Shown here piece by piece: positions 31,429-39,025 of a stretch of DNA of 39,032 nt. Source of the DNA: a virus; IMG/VR virus record IMGVR_UViG_3300030090_004288, positions 1-39,032 of that record; one strand, 5' to 3'. The position numbers and the translations under genes were made by a program. The notes beneath the pieces are model-generated. The model did no database searches and was not told where the DNA came from. It was given only the letters and a program-made list of their open reading frames with translations. Positions within the stretch are counted from its first letter, which is position 1. Each line of letters opens with the position of its first letter.

Positions 31429-31593
31429 ATGATACTGCGACCGGTAGGTACATGTCAGATCTGTGGAGCAGAGGACGTTATGAAATACCAATGCCAGCGG
31501 TGCCGCAAGTGGGCGTGCGGCAATGACGACTGTATTAAATACATGAGGTCGATACGGGACTGTAGTGTGCCCAAGCACCTGCTACCAAGATGA
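31429..31593 (+). CDS. Small Cys-rich zinc protein
   Basis: A 54-residue protein with CQICG, CQRCRKWAC and a further Cys pair, a zinc-ribbon or treble-clef-type pattern. The ribosome site GAGGAGG (31416-31422) lies six bases before the ATG. It starts right after RusA and its stop overlaps the methyltransferase start as ATGA. Function unknown; DNA or protein binding is likely for such small zinc proteins in phage early regions. Confidence 0.6.
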   Translation: MILRPVGTCQICGAEDVMKYQCQRCRKWACGNDDCIKYMRSIRDCSVPKHLLPR

Positions 31594-32117
31594 ACGTCCT
31601 ATCGCTATTCACAGGATATGAGGGATTCGGCCTCGGCTTGAAACTAGCCGGGGTCGATACCCGGCACGTAGGCTACGTAGAGATAGACCCCTACGCTCAA
31701 CAACTCATACAGCAGAGGATAGAAGATGGACACCTTGACTGGGCACCCATCATCACTGACATCAAGGCCGCCGATTTTAGACCAATGGCCGGACTGGTGG
31801 ACCTCATCACTGCGGGCTTCCCGTGCCAGCCTCACTCCACAGCGGGACGGCGCCTTGGCGAGGCTGATCCACGCGACCTTTGGCCGGATACCCTCGCAAC
31901 CATTAGCACAGTGGCACCAGCCTACGTCCTGTTGGAGAACGTGCCAGGCCTCCTTTTTGGAAATGGAGAACGGGAACCTTATGGGGGCAAGGTGGTCGGG
32001 CAGCTTTCCGACATCGGGTATGACGCACAGTGGCAACTTATATCAGCTGCAGCCGCTGGTGCCCCGCACCTTAGATGGAGATGGTGGTGCCTGGCACATT
32101 CCAAGCCCAACAGTTAG
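31590..32117 (+). CDS. C5 cytosine DNA methyltransferase, catalytic part
   Basis: A 175-residue N-terminal half of a cytosine-5 methyltransferase. It contains the cofactor motif LFTGYEGFGLGLKLAG, the catalytic GFPCQPHS, the ENVPGL motif and, near the end, APHLRWRWWCLAH, the basic motif VIII. The frame then stops, while motif IX, target-recognition and the motif X-like part continue in another frame. The ATG overlaps the stop of the preceding gene. It may act with the separate C-terminal polypeptide, as two-subunit enzymes are known (M.AquI, M.EcoHK31I). A frameshift mutation or assembly error is the alternative. Confidence 0.72.
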   Translation: MNVLSLFTGYEGFGLGLKLAGVDTRHVGYVEIDPYAQQLIQQRIEDGHLDWAPIITDIKAADFRPMAGLVDLITAGFPCQPHSTAGRRLGEADPRDLWPDTLATISTVAPAYVLLENVPGLLFGNGEREPYGGKVVGQLSDIGYDAQWQLISAAAAGAPHLRWRWWCLAHSKPNS

Positions 32118-32913
32118 TGACTTATATACAGGTAACCTAGCAAGTACACAGCAAAGCGAAGATACCAACCACTCGGTCACCCTGCCTCAGTGGGCATCAA
32201 GGTTCCCCACGCCTAGTGCGAATAAGAACACACCTAACACCGCCGACCCAGACGACCTAGTGGATAGCGAAGGCGCACCCTGGGAGCCAGGCAAGAAACC
32301 ATACGATAGACGCACAGGCAAACCTGTGACTACGACTCTAGCTGATATGGTTAGATACCCTACTCCACAGGCTGCCGATGGTAGTGATGTGGAGACAGGC
32401 TTCGGCCTGCGTGACTACGTGAACCACAAGCGTAAGTACATGCTGCCTACGCCTACGGTATCGGACGCACCTGATGGCGGAGGGCCACCTAATAAGAACG
32501 CTAACACCACCATGTGGGATGGGGTGAATAGTCTTGGCCAGATGGCAAAGCAAGGGCACTGGCCTACGCCACACTCATCCGCCGGTACTGGACCGGGGAC
32601 ACAAGGACGTGAAGGCGGAATGAATATACAGACAGCTGTGCAAGATGACAAAGGCGGCAAGTTGTCTGCGGTCTGGGTGGAGTGGCTGATGGGTGTGCCT
32701 AGCGGATGGGTGAGTCAAGACCCTCTATCGCCAGGGAATGAGGGTGAGTGGTTCGAGTTGGTAAGCGCAGGGATCTGGTGGGATGAGGAGCGTGGGCTGC
32801 CACGGGTGGTGGATGATCAGAAAGACAGGGTGCCCATGTTAAAAGCACTAGGGAACGGCATCGTGCCCCAGTGTATACCTATCTTTCTTGGGGTATGGCA
32901 GCCTCAAGCCTAA
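32020..32913 (+). CDS. C5 cytosine methyltransferase, target-recognition and C-terminal part
   Basis: An open frame, shifted by one base from the catalytic half, encoding the remaining regions: WHIPSPTVSD repeated as PTPTVSD-type segments, the LSAVWVEWLMGVPSGW segment, and ALGNGIVPQ near the end (motif X with the GN-x-x-P core). Its long stop-free stretch argues for selection. The start is uncertain: ATG at 32020 and GTG at 32059 are both in frame, neither with a strong ribosome site; residues before about 32060 read out of frame with the real motif order. It ends four bases inside the convergent minus-strand gene. Confidence 0.55.
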   Translation: MTHSGNLYQLQPLVPRTLDGDGGAWHIPSPTVSDLYTGNLASTQQSEDTNHSVTLPQWASRFPTPSANKNTPNTADPDDLVDSEGAPWEPGKKPYDRRTGKPVTTTLADMVRYPTPQAADGSDVETGFGLRDYVNHKRKYMLPTPTVSDAPDGGGPPNKNANTTMWDGVNSLGQMAKQGHWPTPHSSAGTGPGTQGREGGMNIQTAVQDDKGGKLSAVWVEWLMGVPSGWVSQDPLSPGNEGEWFELVSAGIWWDEERGLPRVVDDQKDRVPMLKALGNGIVPQCIPIFLGVWQPQA

Positions 32914-33059
32914 TCGTTCTCAAGGACCTTCATGCCTAGTGCGACCATCCCGCCTATCGTGCCTGTTGCTACCTCAACCATGTTGGCGAAGATAGCATAG
33001 CCTGTTATTAACCCTAGCATAAACAACGCCAAGAATATCTGGGGTCGTATCTTACTCAA
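32910..33059 (-). CDS. Small membrane protein, holin-like candidate
   Basis: A 49-residue protein starting with TTG at 33059 (or at 33062). It has one to two hydrophobic segments (IFLALFMLGLITGYAIF, then VATGTIGGMVALGM) and short charged ends, as in small phage holins. It overlaps the preceding small gene by eight bases and ends against the convergent methyltransferase gene. Together with the next gene it may form the lysis cassette. No homology can be claimed from the sequence alone. Confidence 0.5.
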   Translation of the reverse strand: MSKIRPQIFLALFMLGLITGYAIFANMVEVATGTIGGMVALGMKVLEND

Positions 33060-33222
33060 CAAACATCACCACCATGTAGACCATCAGGCCAACTAAGATA
33101 CTGAGCATCGCCAATATCAACTTGACCTGGGCGTCAAGGGCCGCAACCTTGCGCTCCATATGCACCCAGTCGTTGGTCAGAAATTTGTAGAACTTATCCT
33201 TGAAATCTCGTATCTCTTCCAT
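33052..33222 (-). CDS. XhlA-like coiled-coil membrane protein
   Basis: A 56-residue protein with a hydrophilic helical N-terminal part (FKDKFYKFLTNDWVHMERKV), a heptad-like middle and a single C-terminal membrane helix (LAMLSILVGLMVYMVVMFV). This is the layout of XhlA/hemolysin-type phage proteins, which assist holins in lysis. It sits at the end of the late operon next to another small membrane protein. The ribosome site is weak, and the following gene overlaps it. Assignment is by pattern. Confidence 0.6.
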   Translation of the reverse strand: MEEIRDFKDKFYKFLTNDWVHMERKVAALDAQVKLILAMLSILVGLMVYMVVMFVE

Positions 33223-33227
33223 CACTG

Positions 33228-33446
33228 TCACTTAACATCTAAGCGTATGTGTTGGCTCTGTTCTGGGTTCTGTTCATAGATATCATTGATGAACGTATAC
33301 GTGGACTTGCAGTAGATACACTGTCCTTCGCTACGCCCAAGATTCCCTCTAGCAGCGGCATCCTGGGCGCACTCTAACTGCCAGTTGTGAGCGTGCCCAG
33401 GTATACACTCAGGCTTTGGGGTAAATGTCGGCTTCTTCGCTCTCAT
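33228..33446 (-). CDS. Small Cys/His protein
   Basis: A 72-residue protein with Cys 14, His 18, His 20 and the pair CIYC at 43-46. This C-x3-H plus C-x2-C arrangement is like that of the tiny protein at 11772-11921 and suggests a single zinc site. It overlaps the preceding basic gene by four bases (ATGA coupling). No family or function is recognised; it may be a minor virion or late regulatory protein. Confidence 0.55.
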   Translation of the reverse strand: MRAKKPTFTPKPECIPGHAHNWQLECAQDAAARGNLGRSEGQCIYCKSTYTFINDIYEQNPEQSQHIRLDVK

Positions 33447-33589
33447 TTAGAGGGCTTCCATCCATGCTTGATTGCACGTAATAGATTGGCCTGCCGCTTC
33501 GCCTTAGCCTTGGTAGTGCCCTTTGATTTAGTCCCGTGCGGCGATGTGACTTTGTATCTATTGCCAGACTTGCTGATGCGATATGGCAT
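33443..33589 (-). CDS. Small basic protein
   Basis: A 48-residue Lys/Arg-rich protein (KSKGTTKAKAKRQANLL) whose N-terminus, YRISKSGNRYKVTSP, resembles short phage DNA-binding or virion basic proteins. The ATG overlaps the stop of the preceding gene by one base, and its own stop overlaps the next start. It may help compact DNA in the head, together with its Arg-rich neighbour. Inference only. Confidence 0.55.
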   Translation of the reverse strand: MPYRISKSGNRYKVTSPHGTKSKGTTKAKAKRQANLLRAIKHGWKPSK

Positions 33590-33771
33590 TAGACATAGCG
33601 CCGCATAGTTGGACGACGCATGGGCCTACGGACAGGTCTTCCCATAGGGCGAGCCGCGCCCATAGGACGGCGACGACGCACAGGTCTAGTAGTAGGTGAG
33701 CCTGCCGCTAAACGTGCGGCTCTCATACCTGATGGGGTGTAAGGATATCGACGGCCTCTTACAGTGGGCAT
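33589..33771 (-). CDS. Arg/Pro-rich protamine-like protein
   Basis: A 60-residue protein in which arginine makes up roughly a third of the residues, in repeats of the PMGRPVRRPMRR type, with almost no acidic residues. Such composition is typical of DNA-condensing proteins, for example the adenovirus protein mu. It follows the large tail gene by one base and precedes another basic gene. A virion DNA-condensing role is plausible but unproven. Confidence 0.6.
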   Translation of the reverse strand: MPTVRGRRYPYTPSGMRAARLAAGSPTTRPVRRRRPMGAARPMGRPVRRPMRRPTMRRYV

Positions 33772-33772
33772 G

Positions 33773-35989
33773 TTAGACCTCCGCTAATGTGAACGTGACA
33801 TAGTATTCTGTTGCCCGGTTTCTGTCGTTGTGTGCTTCCTGTTCTTTGAGGCTGCCGGGCATAAAGATAACGGACTTTGGGTCCTGTTCGTCGGGTGTGC
33901 CAAAGACCAGATCCGCAGGGGCTGCATCCCACGCGCGTAGCTGCTTGATATCTGCCTTTGGGTTGCCGCTGATCGACCCATTCAATGTCATTTGATGACC
34001 TGCTAAGTATACTGTAATGGGATATAGCTTCGTGGCATCAGGTCTTAGCTGGGCTTTTAATCTAAAAGACCGCAACTCAGGAGCAGTAGTACCAACAGAT
34101 GTCAATGCAGGTGTTAGCCGCAGTTGTAGAGTCTTACCGGTGGTCCCCAGGGGGAAGTTCAAGGTTTGCAACGGGCTTTCGGTCACGGTATCGAGCGTAG
34201 TCCAAGCATCGGCATTGTCTAGTTTATATTGCACCGTGATTTGTCGCCCGCCCGCTCCCAAGTTCCGTGTCTCTAACTCGATTGACTCATATCTTTTGCT
34301 TACCCGTGGTAGGTTAGCGTCCCACACAACGGTATCCGCATACGCGTCCGTGTCGTTAGTATAGCCATCGTCCTCGTCATCCCCGGTATCCCCGAACGCT
34401 ATGTAATATGGCATGGATGACACGGAACTTTCCTCGTATCCAATCCATAAGCGCCGGCGGTCCGTCCGGCTTGTGTCTACCATCAGTGCTGCTCTAGATG
34501 GATAGATAGTACCGTCAGCTCCCAGTTTTGCTAGCACTTGCCAACGGAAAGCAGGCACACCCTCATGCTCTACCTCGTTAGCCTGCATCACATAGTAGTA
34601 GCCCTCGTCTGGGTCAGAGTCACGGACCAGCGCAAAGAGATGCGTTGGATCTCCGTGCATGGCTACTACCTGGCCATGTAATGCTGTCTGGTCAGGAGCA
34701 GATATACTCAGGCTTATATCCTTGATGGTAGCGTTTGCGTAGTTGAAGTCAAGCAGCCCACCGCCGCCCAGCGGGAGGAGGATGTGCCCGTTCCACACGT
34801 AAGCACCACGGAAGTTGTTCTCGTGGCCGAATTGGCGGAAAAGTGTAGTGAGATTGCGTACCTGCCCGTCGGTGGTATAACTGTAGATGCCGTCGGTCTT
34901 GGTCACTAGTATCGTGTCTGTATCGCCGTCCACCACTATGCCTGTGATGGGCGAATCGTCCGTGCCTATCTCCACGGCGGTAGACCATGACCCCGTATTG
35001 CTCGGATCCGATGATGACTTGATGACATGTGGCTGGTACAAGCTGATGATAGCCCCTGAACTATGTGCCCTTGCTGCGCTTCCGTAGCCACGCACAACGG
35101 TCAAGTCAGAACCTGATACTCCAGTTACCAATAGGGTTTCTTGGGCGCCGAGTGCGCCAATCAGAATGATATCGTTAACAGCGATATGACCAGAGGCGGT
35201 GCCGCTTAATGTCAGTGTGGTATCTGAGTCATTGAATGTCTCGTTGACTGTACGTGCTGTCTTGAAGATATGGTTAGCACCCCAGAGTATCTCGTTGCCC
35301 GCACTGTTGCGGCCCACCGTCATGTATTTGAAGCGTCCAGCGGTGATGGTGCTGCTTGTCCAGTTGGTATCAGTTGCCGCCTTGTAGATATACGGAGCGG
35401 CGCAGTCAGTGATGTCACTGCCGACGTACCATGACGGAGCAACGGCGGTAGTACCGAAGATAACAGCATTTCTGTACTGTACATCTGCTGCCAGCGGTTC
35501 TGTTTTTATGTCCCACTCATCATCTGATGGGTCCCATTGGTACACGTCACGCCCAAGAAATAGCCACAAGTCATAATTTATGACTGCCGCCGCCGTAATC
35601 ATGGGTATCACGCCGAACCCTGTTGGCCTGTAATTGTTGGGAGTGTCTCCGCTCTTGATGGCAGTTAGCGTTGCCTCTCGGGCAGGCTTGAGTGTACCTG
35701 GGACAGAGGTATCTATCTTGTTGGCAAAGGCCAGGCGCTTGGGGTCCAGGCGATCATTGATACCGCCGATGCCTAATGACCAGTCCTCTTGAAACCATAT
35801 GAGTTCTAGCTCGGGCGGAAGCTCGGAGTGAGTGACCTCACCCATGCTCAGAACACGGGGGCTAATGGTCTGTGAGTCCTGGCTAGTCCATTGCCTGATA
35901 CCATTCTGTCTTACAAGCATGAACCCTAACCGGTTCGTGCCTCCGGCGTCTTCAATGGTTATGTCATGTGTGACTCCCGCAGACGGCAT
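33773..35989 (-). CDS. Large tail protein, nozzle-like (738 aa)
   Basis: A 738-residue beta-rich protein with repeated strand-turn patterns like those of beta-propeller phage tail proteins. It is close in length to the T7 gp12 nozzle (about 794 residues). Segments such as YKAATDTNWTSSTITAG, VDGDTDTILVTKTDGIYSY and WIGYEESSVSSMPYYIAFG look like propeller blades. The C-terminal 150 residues form a separate beta domain. It follows the adaptor-like gene with an ATGA overlap, the T7 gp11-gp12 order. Probably part of a short tail; the name rests on size, pattern and position. Confidence 0.6.
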   Translation of the reverse strand: MPSAGVTHDITIEDAGGTNRLGFMLVRQNGIRQWTSQDSQTISPRVLSMGEVTHSELPPELELIWFQEDWSLGIGGINDRLDPKRLAFANKIDTSVPGTLKPAREATLTAIKSGDTPNNYRPTGFGVIPMITAAAVINYDLWLFLGRDVYQWDPSDDEWDIKTEPLAADVQYRNAVIFGTTAVAPSWYVGSDITDCAAPYIYKAATDTNWTSSTITAGRFKYMTVGRNSAGNEILWGANHIFKTARTVNETFNDSDTTLTLSGTASGHIAVNDIILIGALGAQETLLVTGVSGSDLTVVRGYGSAARAHSSGAIISLYQPHVIKSSSDPSNTGSWSTAVEIGTDDSPITGIVVDGDTDTILVTKTDGIYSYTTDGQVRNLTTLFRQFGHENNFRGAYVWNGHILLPLGGGGLLDFNYANATIKDISLSISAPDQTALHGQVVAMHGDPTHLFALVRDSDPDEGYYYVMQANEVEHEGVPAFRWQVLAKLGADGTIYPSRAALMVDTSRTDRRRLWIGYEESSVSSMPYYIAFGDTGDDEDDGYTNDTDAYADTVVWDANLPRVSKRYESIELETRNLGAGGRQITVQYKLDNADAWTTLDTVTESPLQTLNFPLGTTGKTLQLRLTPALTSVGTTAPELRSFRLKAQLRPDATKLYPITVYLAGHQMTLNGSISGNPKADIKQLRAWDAAPADLVFGTPDEQDPKSVIFMPGSLKEQEAHNDRNRATEYYVTFTLAEV

Positions 35990-37272
35990 CAGATCCTGCC
36001 TCTATCGAACACGATGTAGCGGCCGCTGCTGTCATGTTCTATATGCCAGACATGGTTATTCTTATGTGCGCCTAGTCGGGGCATACGCATCCCTGGCTGA
36101 GATGCCATCCTGACCGCATCTCTGCTAAATATCGTCGCTAAGTCGGAGTACCCCTCTCGCTCGTCAATCGCGTTGCCCGCAGCCTGAGTGCGGAAGAAAT
36201 ACATAGCTGCATATGCTGTGATGATATTAACCTGTGGCGTCCCTACCTCTGTCGTTGCTATGTCGCTGGCCGGTCGGCTGAGTACATTCATTCCCTCGAA
36301 CCGCAAGCGCCGGCCCGGAGTGGGGCCACCCCGTATGGGATAGTATTCCCCGTTCGGCTTGGCCTCCTCCCCTTGTTCGGTGAGATAGTGAGGCCCGGTC
36401 ACGATCGACGTAGGTATGGTGTACCGCTGGATAGGACCAGCAAGAAGCCAGGCCGCGTCGAAGTATGCTGTTCCACTAGCTGCTACCTCGATGATTGCTT
36501 TAACCTGCGTCGCAGAAGTGGGTACACTAGCGGTGATATCCAACAGCTCCCACTCGTTCTGGCCTTTATGGTAGTCAGAGTTTTCTATGTCAGATCCGTC
36601 CCAATCAAGGCGGATGCGGGCTGTGTCTGCTGCGGCACACCACACCCAGCACTTGAATGTGACGGATTTGTTGGATAATTCGTTGATGTTAATGGTGGGA
36701 GCCTGGGTCAGCTGCCCAACCGCACTGCTGTCACCAACCACTTTGGCTGACTGGCTCCCGTGCATGACATAAGTAGTGTCGGCGGTTACGGTTGGGGACC
36801 CTACTTCTGTCCAATTAGTGAACCCACCACTGAAAGTCTCAAAGTCTGAATTTGTGAGCCTGTCGTCCACGACAATCGTCTCATCCCTGATGGGTAGGTA
36901 AAGGAACGGATAAAGTTCTTCGATGGCTCTATTGATGGCCTGGTGCTTCTGTGAGGGGTCGTAGCGATGTAGCTCGTAGGTCACCAAGGAATCTACGGCG
37001 CCACCAGAGAAGCTCTCTTGTACGACTAGCGTGGTGGTGTTGGCGATATAGTCTTTGATCCGCCTCGATTCACCTGTGTTAGCACCTGACGTGACTAGGA
37101 TGTACCATGAATCAAAGGCGGAGTCACGGTCGCCTCCGGGTAGGTTCCGTAGACCTGTGTCTACAACTGACGTACCCGCACTATTACCTGCACTCGTAGT
37201 AGTAAGTGACTGATAGTCGCCTATCTCCTCAGAGAGCCGTTGGCGTAGCGTTGCGCGGGTTGTCGTAGCCAT
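35989..37272 (-). CDS. Adaptor-like protein with carbohydrate-binding-like insert
   Basis: A 427-residue protein. The N-terminal part (RATLRQRLSEEIGDY, then SQKHQAINRAIEELYPFLYL) resembles phage head-tail adaptor or tubular proteins. Residues about 165-275 form a jelly-roll like CBM4/9-type carbohydrate-binding modules (NSDFETFSGGFTNWTEVG, then GSQSAKVVGD, then a strand ending GTAYFDAAWLL). The C-terminal helices (AAMYFFRTQAAGNA) again look adaptor-like. It may join portal and nozzle while displaying a glycan-binding domain. It starts as TAATG on the previous stop. Inferred from pattern. Confidence 0.6.
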   Translation of the reverse strand: MATTTRATLRQRLSEEIGDYQSLTTTSAGNSAGTSVVDTGLRNLPGGDRDSAFDSWYILVTSGANTGESRRIKDYIANTTTLVVQESFSGGAVDSLVTYELHRYDPSQKHQAINRAIEELYPFLYLPIRDETIVVDDRLTNSDFETFSGGFTNWTEVGSPTVTADTTYVMHGSQSAKVVGDSSAVGQLTQAPTININELSNKSVTFKCWVWCAAADTARIRLDWDGSDIENSDYHKGQNEWELLDITASVPTSATQVKAIIEVAASGTAYFDAAWLLAGPIQRYTIPTSIVTGPHYLTEQGEEAKPNGEYYPIRGGPTPGRRLRFEGMNVLSRPASDIATTEVGTPQVNIITAYAAMYFFRTQAAGNAIDEREGYSDLATIFSRDAVRMASQPGMRMPRLGAHKNNHVWHIEHDSSGRYIVFDRGRI

Positions 37273-37610
37273 TATTCCACATCGTCCTTTACATCAATGA
37301 GGATATACCCGTCATTCGGGAAAGTCTGAATACTAGAGTCTGCATATGTGACCTGAAATTCCCCCTCGTATACGTCGGCGGTATTGGTATTGGCAGATGC
37401 CCAATCGTACTGAATATCGCCAGCACTTGCATCATTCACCGTAACCGCCTGCTTGTCTACCTTGGTCGTGCCAGCGGGCTGGACTCTCATGCTGAATACC
37501 ACAGACGCGCCCGTCACATCAGCGGGTAGCCCATCGCTGTCTTTAAGCGTGACCCTCAGCGGGGGCTTGGTGTCATTCTGTTTGATCTTGAATGTCTTAG
37601 ACGGGGGCAT
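37272..37610 (-). CDS. BppU-like tail or baseplate protein
   Basis: A 112-residue protein matching the N-terminal domain seen in phage baseplate upper (BppU) and related proteins: FKIKQNDTKPPLRVTLKD, then GASVVFSMR and YEGEFQVTYADSSIQTFPN. In those proteins the domain anchors receptor-binding parts. It is coupled to its downstream neighbour through an overlapping stop and start. A beta-sandwich fold is expected. Likely a minor tail or appendage protein. Confidence 0.7.
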   Translation of the reverse strand: MPPSKTFKIKQNDTKPPLRVTLKDSDGLPADVTGASVVFSMRVQPAGTTKVDKQAVTVNDASAGDIQYDWASANTNTADVYEGEFQVTYADSSIQTFPNDGYILIDVKDDVE

Positions 37611-37860
37611 ACTCTACGTTGGTTGCTCCTTCGGTGAACATATCCACCTGAGTTGGGGCACTGACCGCCGTTGCGTTAGCTGGGAATATAGGTGGTGCCA
37701 ACTGCATGAACACGAACGGCAGGGAATACTTGATTACTTTCGGCTCAGTAAACTCCATAGGCTGACGGTTAGCTTCAGGCATAATTACGGGGGCATTGAA
37801 CGCCCCAGGAAATGTGAGTGGAAATGCTAACGGCAAACCTTCAGCTAAAAAGTACATCAT
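37597..37860 (-). CDS. Small Pro/Phe-rich structural protein
   Basis: An 87-residue protein rich in Pro, Phe and Ala (LPLAFPLTFPGAFNAP) with no recognised motif or membrane helix. It overlaps both neighbours by 4 to 14 bases, so it belongs to the late operon. Similar low-complexity small proteins lie among phage tail genes. Function unknown. Confidence 0.5.
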   Translation of the reverse strand: MMYFLAEGLPLAFPLTFPGAFNAPVIMPEANRQPMEFTEPKVIKYSLPFVFMQLAPPIFPANATAVSAPTQVDMFTEGATNVEYAPV

Positions 37861-38126
37861 GCTCGTTCCATAGCTTTACGCAGTTCTTCTCGCCTTTCAT
37901 GCCGTTCTATCTTCTTCATGAACGGCACGCACTCAACGCAATTCTCCTTACCGCAAGTCGGGGCGTCGCAAAGGTGGCAATAACCACGCCTGGTTCCACT
38001 GCCAGGGCGTACAATCTGTACACAATTACAGTGAGGGCAGGTAAAAGTGTCATGCTCCTCAGTCTTCCCATCGACATCGACCATGATGCCATAGCCGCCA
38101 GGGTTATGCAGGGTTACTCTTCCCAA
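37857..38126 (-). CDS. Phage zinc-binding protein with several Cys pairs
   Basis: An 89-residue protein with CPHCN, CHLCDAPTCG and CVECVPF, and a helical Arg/Glu-rich end. The pattern HC-N-x-PGSG-RG-C recurs in many phages as a small zinc protein of unknown role. It uses a TTG start at 38126 that overlaps the previous stop. The shared LHNPGGYG start of the family supports TTG over a later ATG. It lies between tail-structural genes and may act in assembly. Confidence 0.65.
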   Translation of the reverse strand: MGRVTLHNPGGYGIMVDVDGKTEEHDTFTCPHCNCVQIVRPGSGTRRGYCHLCDAPTCGKENCVECVPFMKKIERHERREELRKAMERA

Positions 38127-38566
38127 AATGCCACAGCCCTAAAGTCTGTAGTCGCAGAGGCATGGAGAGAGTGTATGCCTATGCCATCACCAGATGTGGC
38201 AGGGCAAACTATCTCGCTTCCATCTTTGGCTACCCATCTATAGGTGGCGCGGTGGTTCAGTGGCACTTCCATGACCTCATGGTTGCTGGTGTAGGTTGGT
38301 TCGCTTGTGTGGTTCTCTCCGCATACAGCCTGAGCCGCGCGGTCGGATAGATCAAGCAAAGTTGGGGTAACAGATGTTGCCGTACCAGGCGCAGTAACTC
38401 GTTGCACTGTCCACACGCTAAGGTGGTCTGCGGGAGTGCCTACATTCCCAAACACAAGCTCATAAACTAAGTTGCGTTGCACCGTACTCGTATTGGAAGT
38501 AACGCTCAGGCACGTTGCCGCGCTTGTTGTTAGAGTTTGACTGCCTGAACCCGAGTATTTAGCCAT
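38114..38566 (-). CDS. Structural protein, beta-rich
   Basis: A 150-residue protein beginning MAKYSGSGSQTLTTSAATC. It has Ser/Thr-rich strands and a NHRATYRWVAKDGSE segment, a pattern I associate with small phage head or tail proteins. The ribosome site GGAGG is five bases before the ATG. It overlaps the zinc protein by 13 bases. A possible promoter with TATAAT lies in the preceding gap. Probably a virion component. Confidence 0.6.
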   Translation of the reverse strand: MAKYSGSGSQTLTTSAATCLSVTSNTSTVQRNLVYELVFGNVGTPADHLSVWTVQRVTAPGTATSVTPTLLDLSDRAAQAVCGENHTSEPTYTSNHEVMEVPLNHRATYRWVAKDGSEIVCPATSGDGIGIHSLHASATTDFRAVAFWEE

Positions 38567-38671
38567 GATTCCTCCTTGAGTATAGACACCATATACACAT
38601 TATAGTCGTTCCACAGCGACACTGAACTTCACGGTGCCAGCCAAACAGATGGCACTTTATCCAGCGCCACA
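38567..38671 (-). promoter_or_regulatory. Gap with possible late promoter (38599-38626)
   Basis: On the minus strand TATAAT (38599-38604) matches the -10 consensus perfectly. The best -35, TTCAGT (38621-38626), is 16 bases upstream but matches at only three of six positions. A 6-bp stem (GTGCCA/TGGCAC, 38634-38655) follows the end of the upstream gene. It may be a weak internal late promoter. Confidence 0.3.
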
Positions 38672-39025
38672 TCAGCGCACACTTACTGGCGTTTCAACCA
38701 CGTTGTCGGTCACACAACGCGCCTTGACCGTGCTGTTGAAAACCGCACTGGCACTATTTATGCCCGTGCCGTTACCGAACTGATTGGTACTCTCAAACAC
38801 GATGTTACCCGCTTTCACATAGTCCCAGTCCCATGCGCCAACACTAGCGTCAACATCGTCGATGAGAATCTCACCGATGGTCGCGCCATTGTCGCCGTTA
38901 GTGTTCAGGATGATACGGTCAACCTGGCTGTTCTCAGCGATATAGGTGCCTGCACCTCTGTCGCTATCGACCACCAGATTAGGGATGGTCGCGTCTATCT
39001 GGATGGCATTGGTATGACCATCCAT
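38672..39025 (-). CDS. Beta-rich structural protein, 3' part of an ORF crossing the window end
   Basis: 117 residues are visible from the ATG at 39025, but the frame stays open to the edge of the window. If the sequence is circular, it joins in frame with the ATG at 53, giving a 137-residue protein. The visible part has repeating beta-strand segments (NLVVDSDRGAGTYIAEN, then RIILNTNGDNGATIG) typical of right-handed beta-helix or fibre proteins. It would follow the fibre-like gene ending at 56. Probably a tail or fibre component. Confidence 0.55.
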   Translation of the reverse strand: MDGHTNAIQIDATIPNLVVDSDRGAGTYIAENSQVDRIILNTNGDNGATIGEILIDDVDASVGAWDWDYVKAGNIVFESTNQFGNGTGINSASAVFNSTVKARCVTDNVVETPVSVR

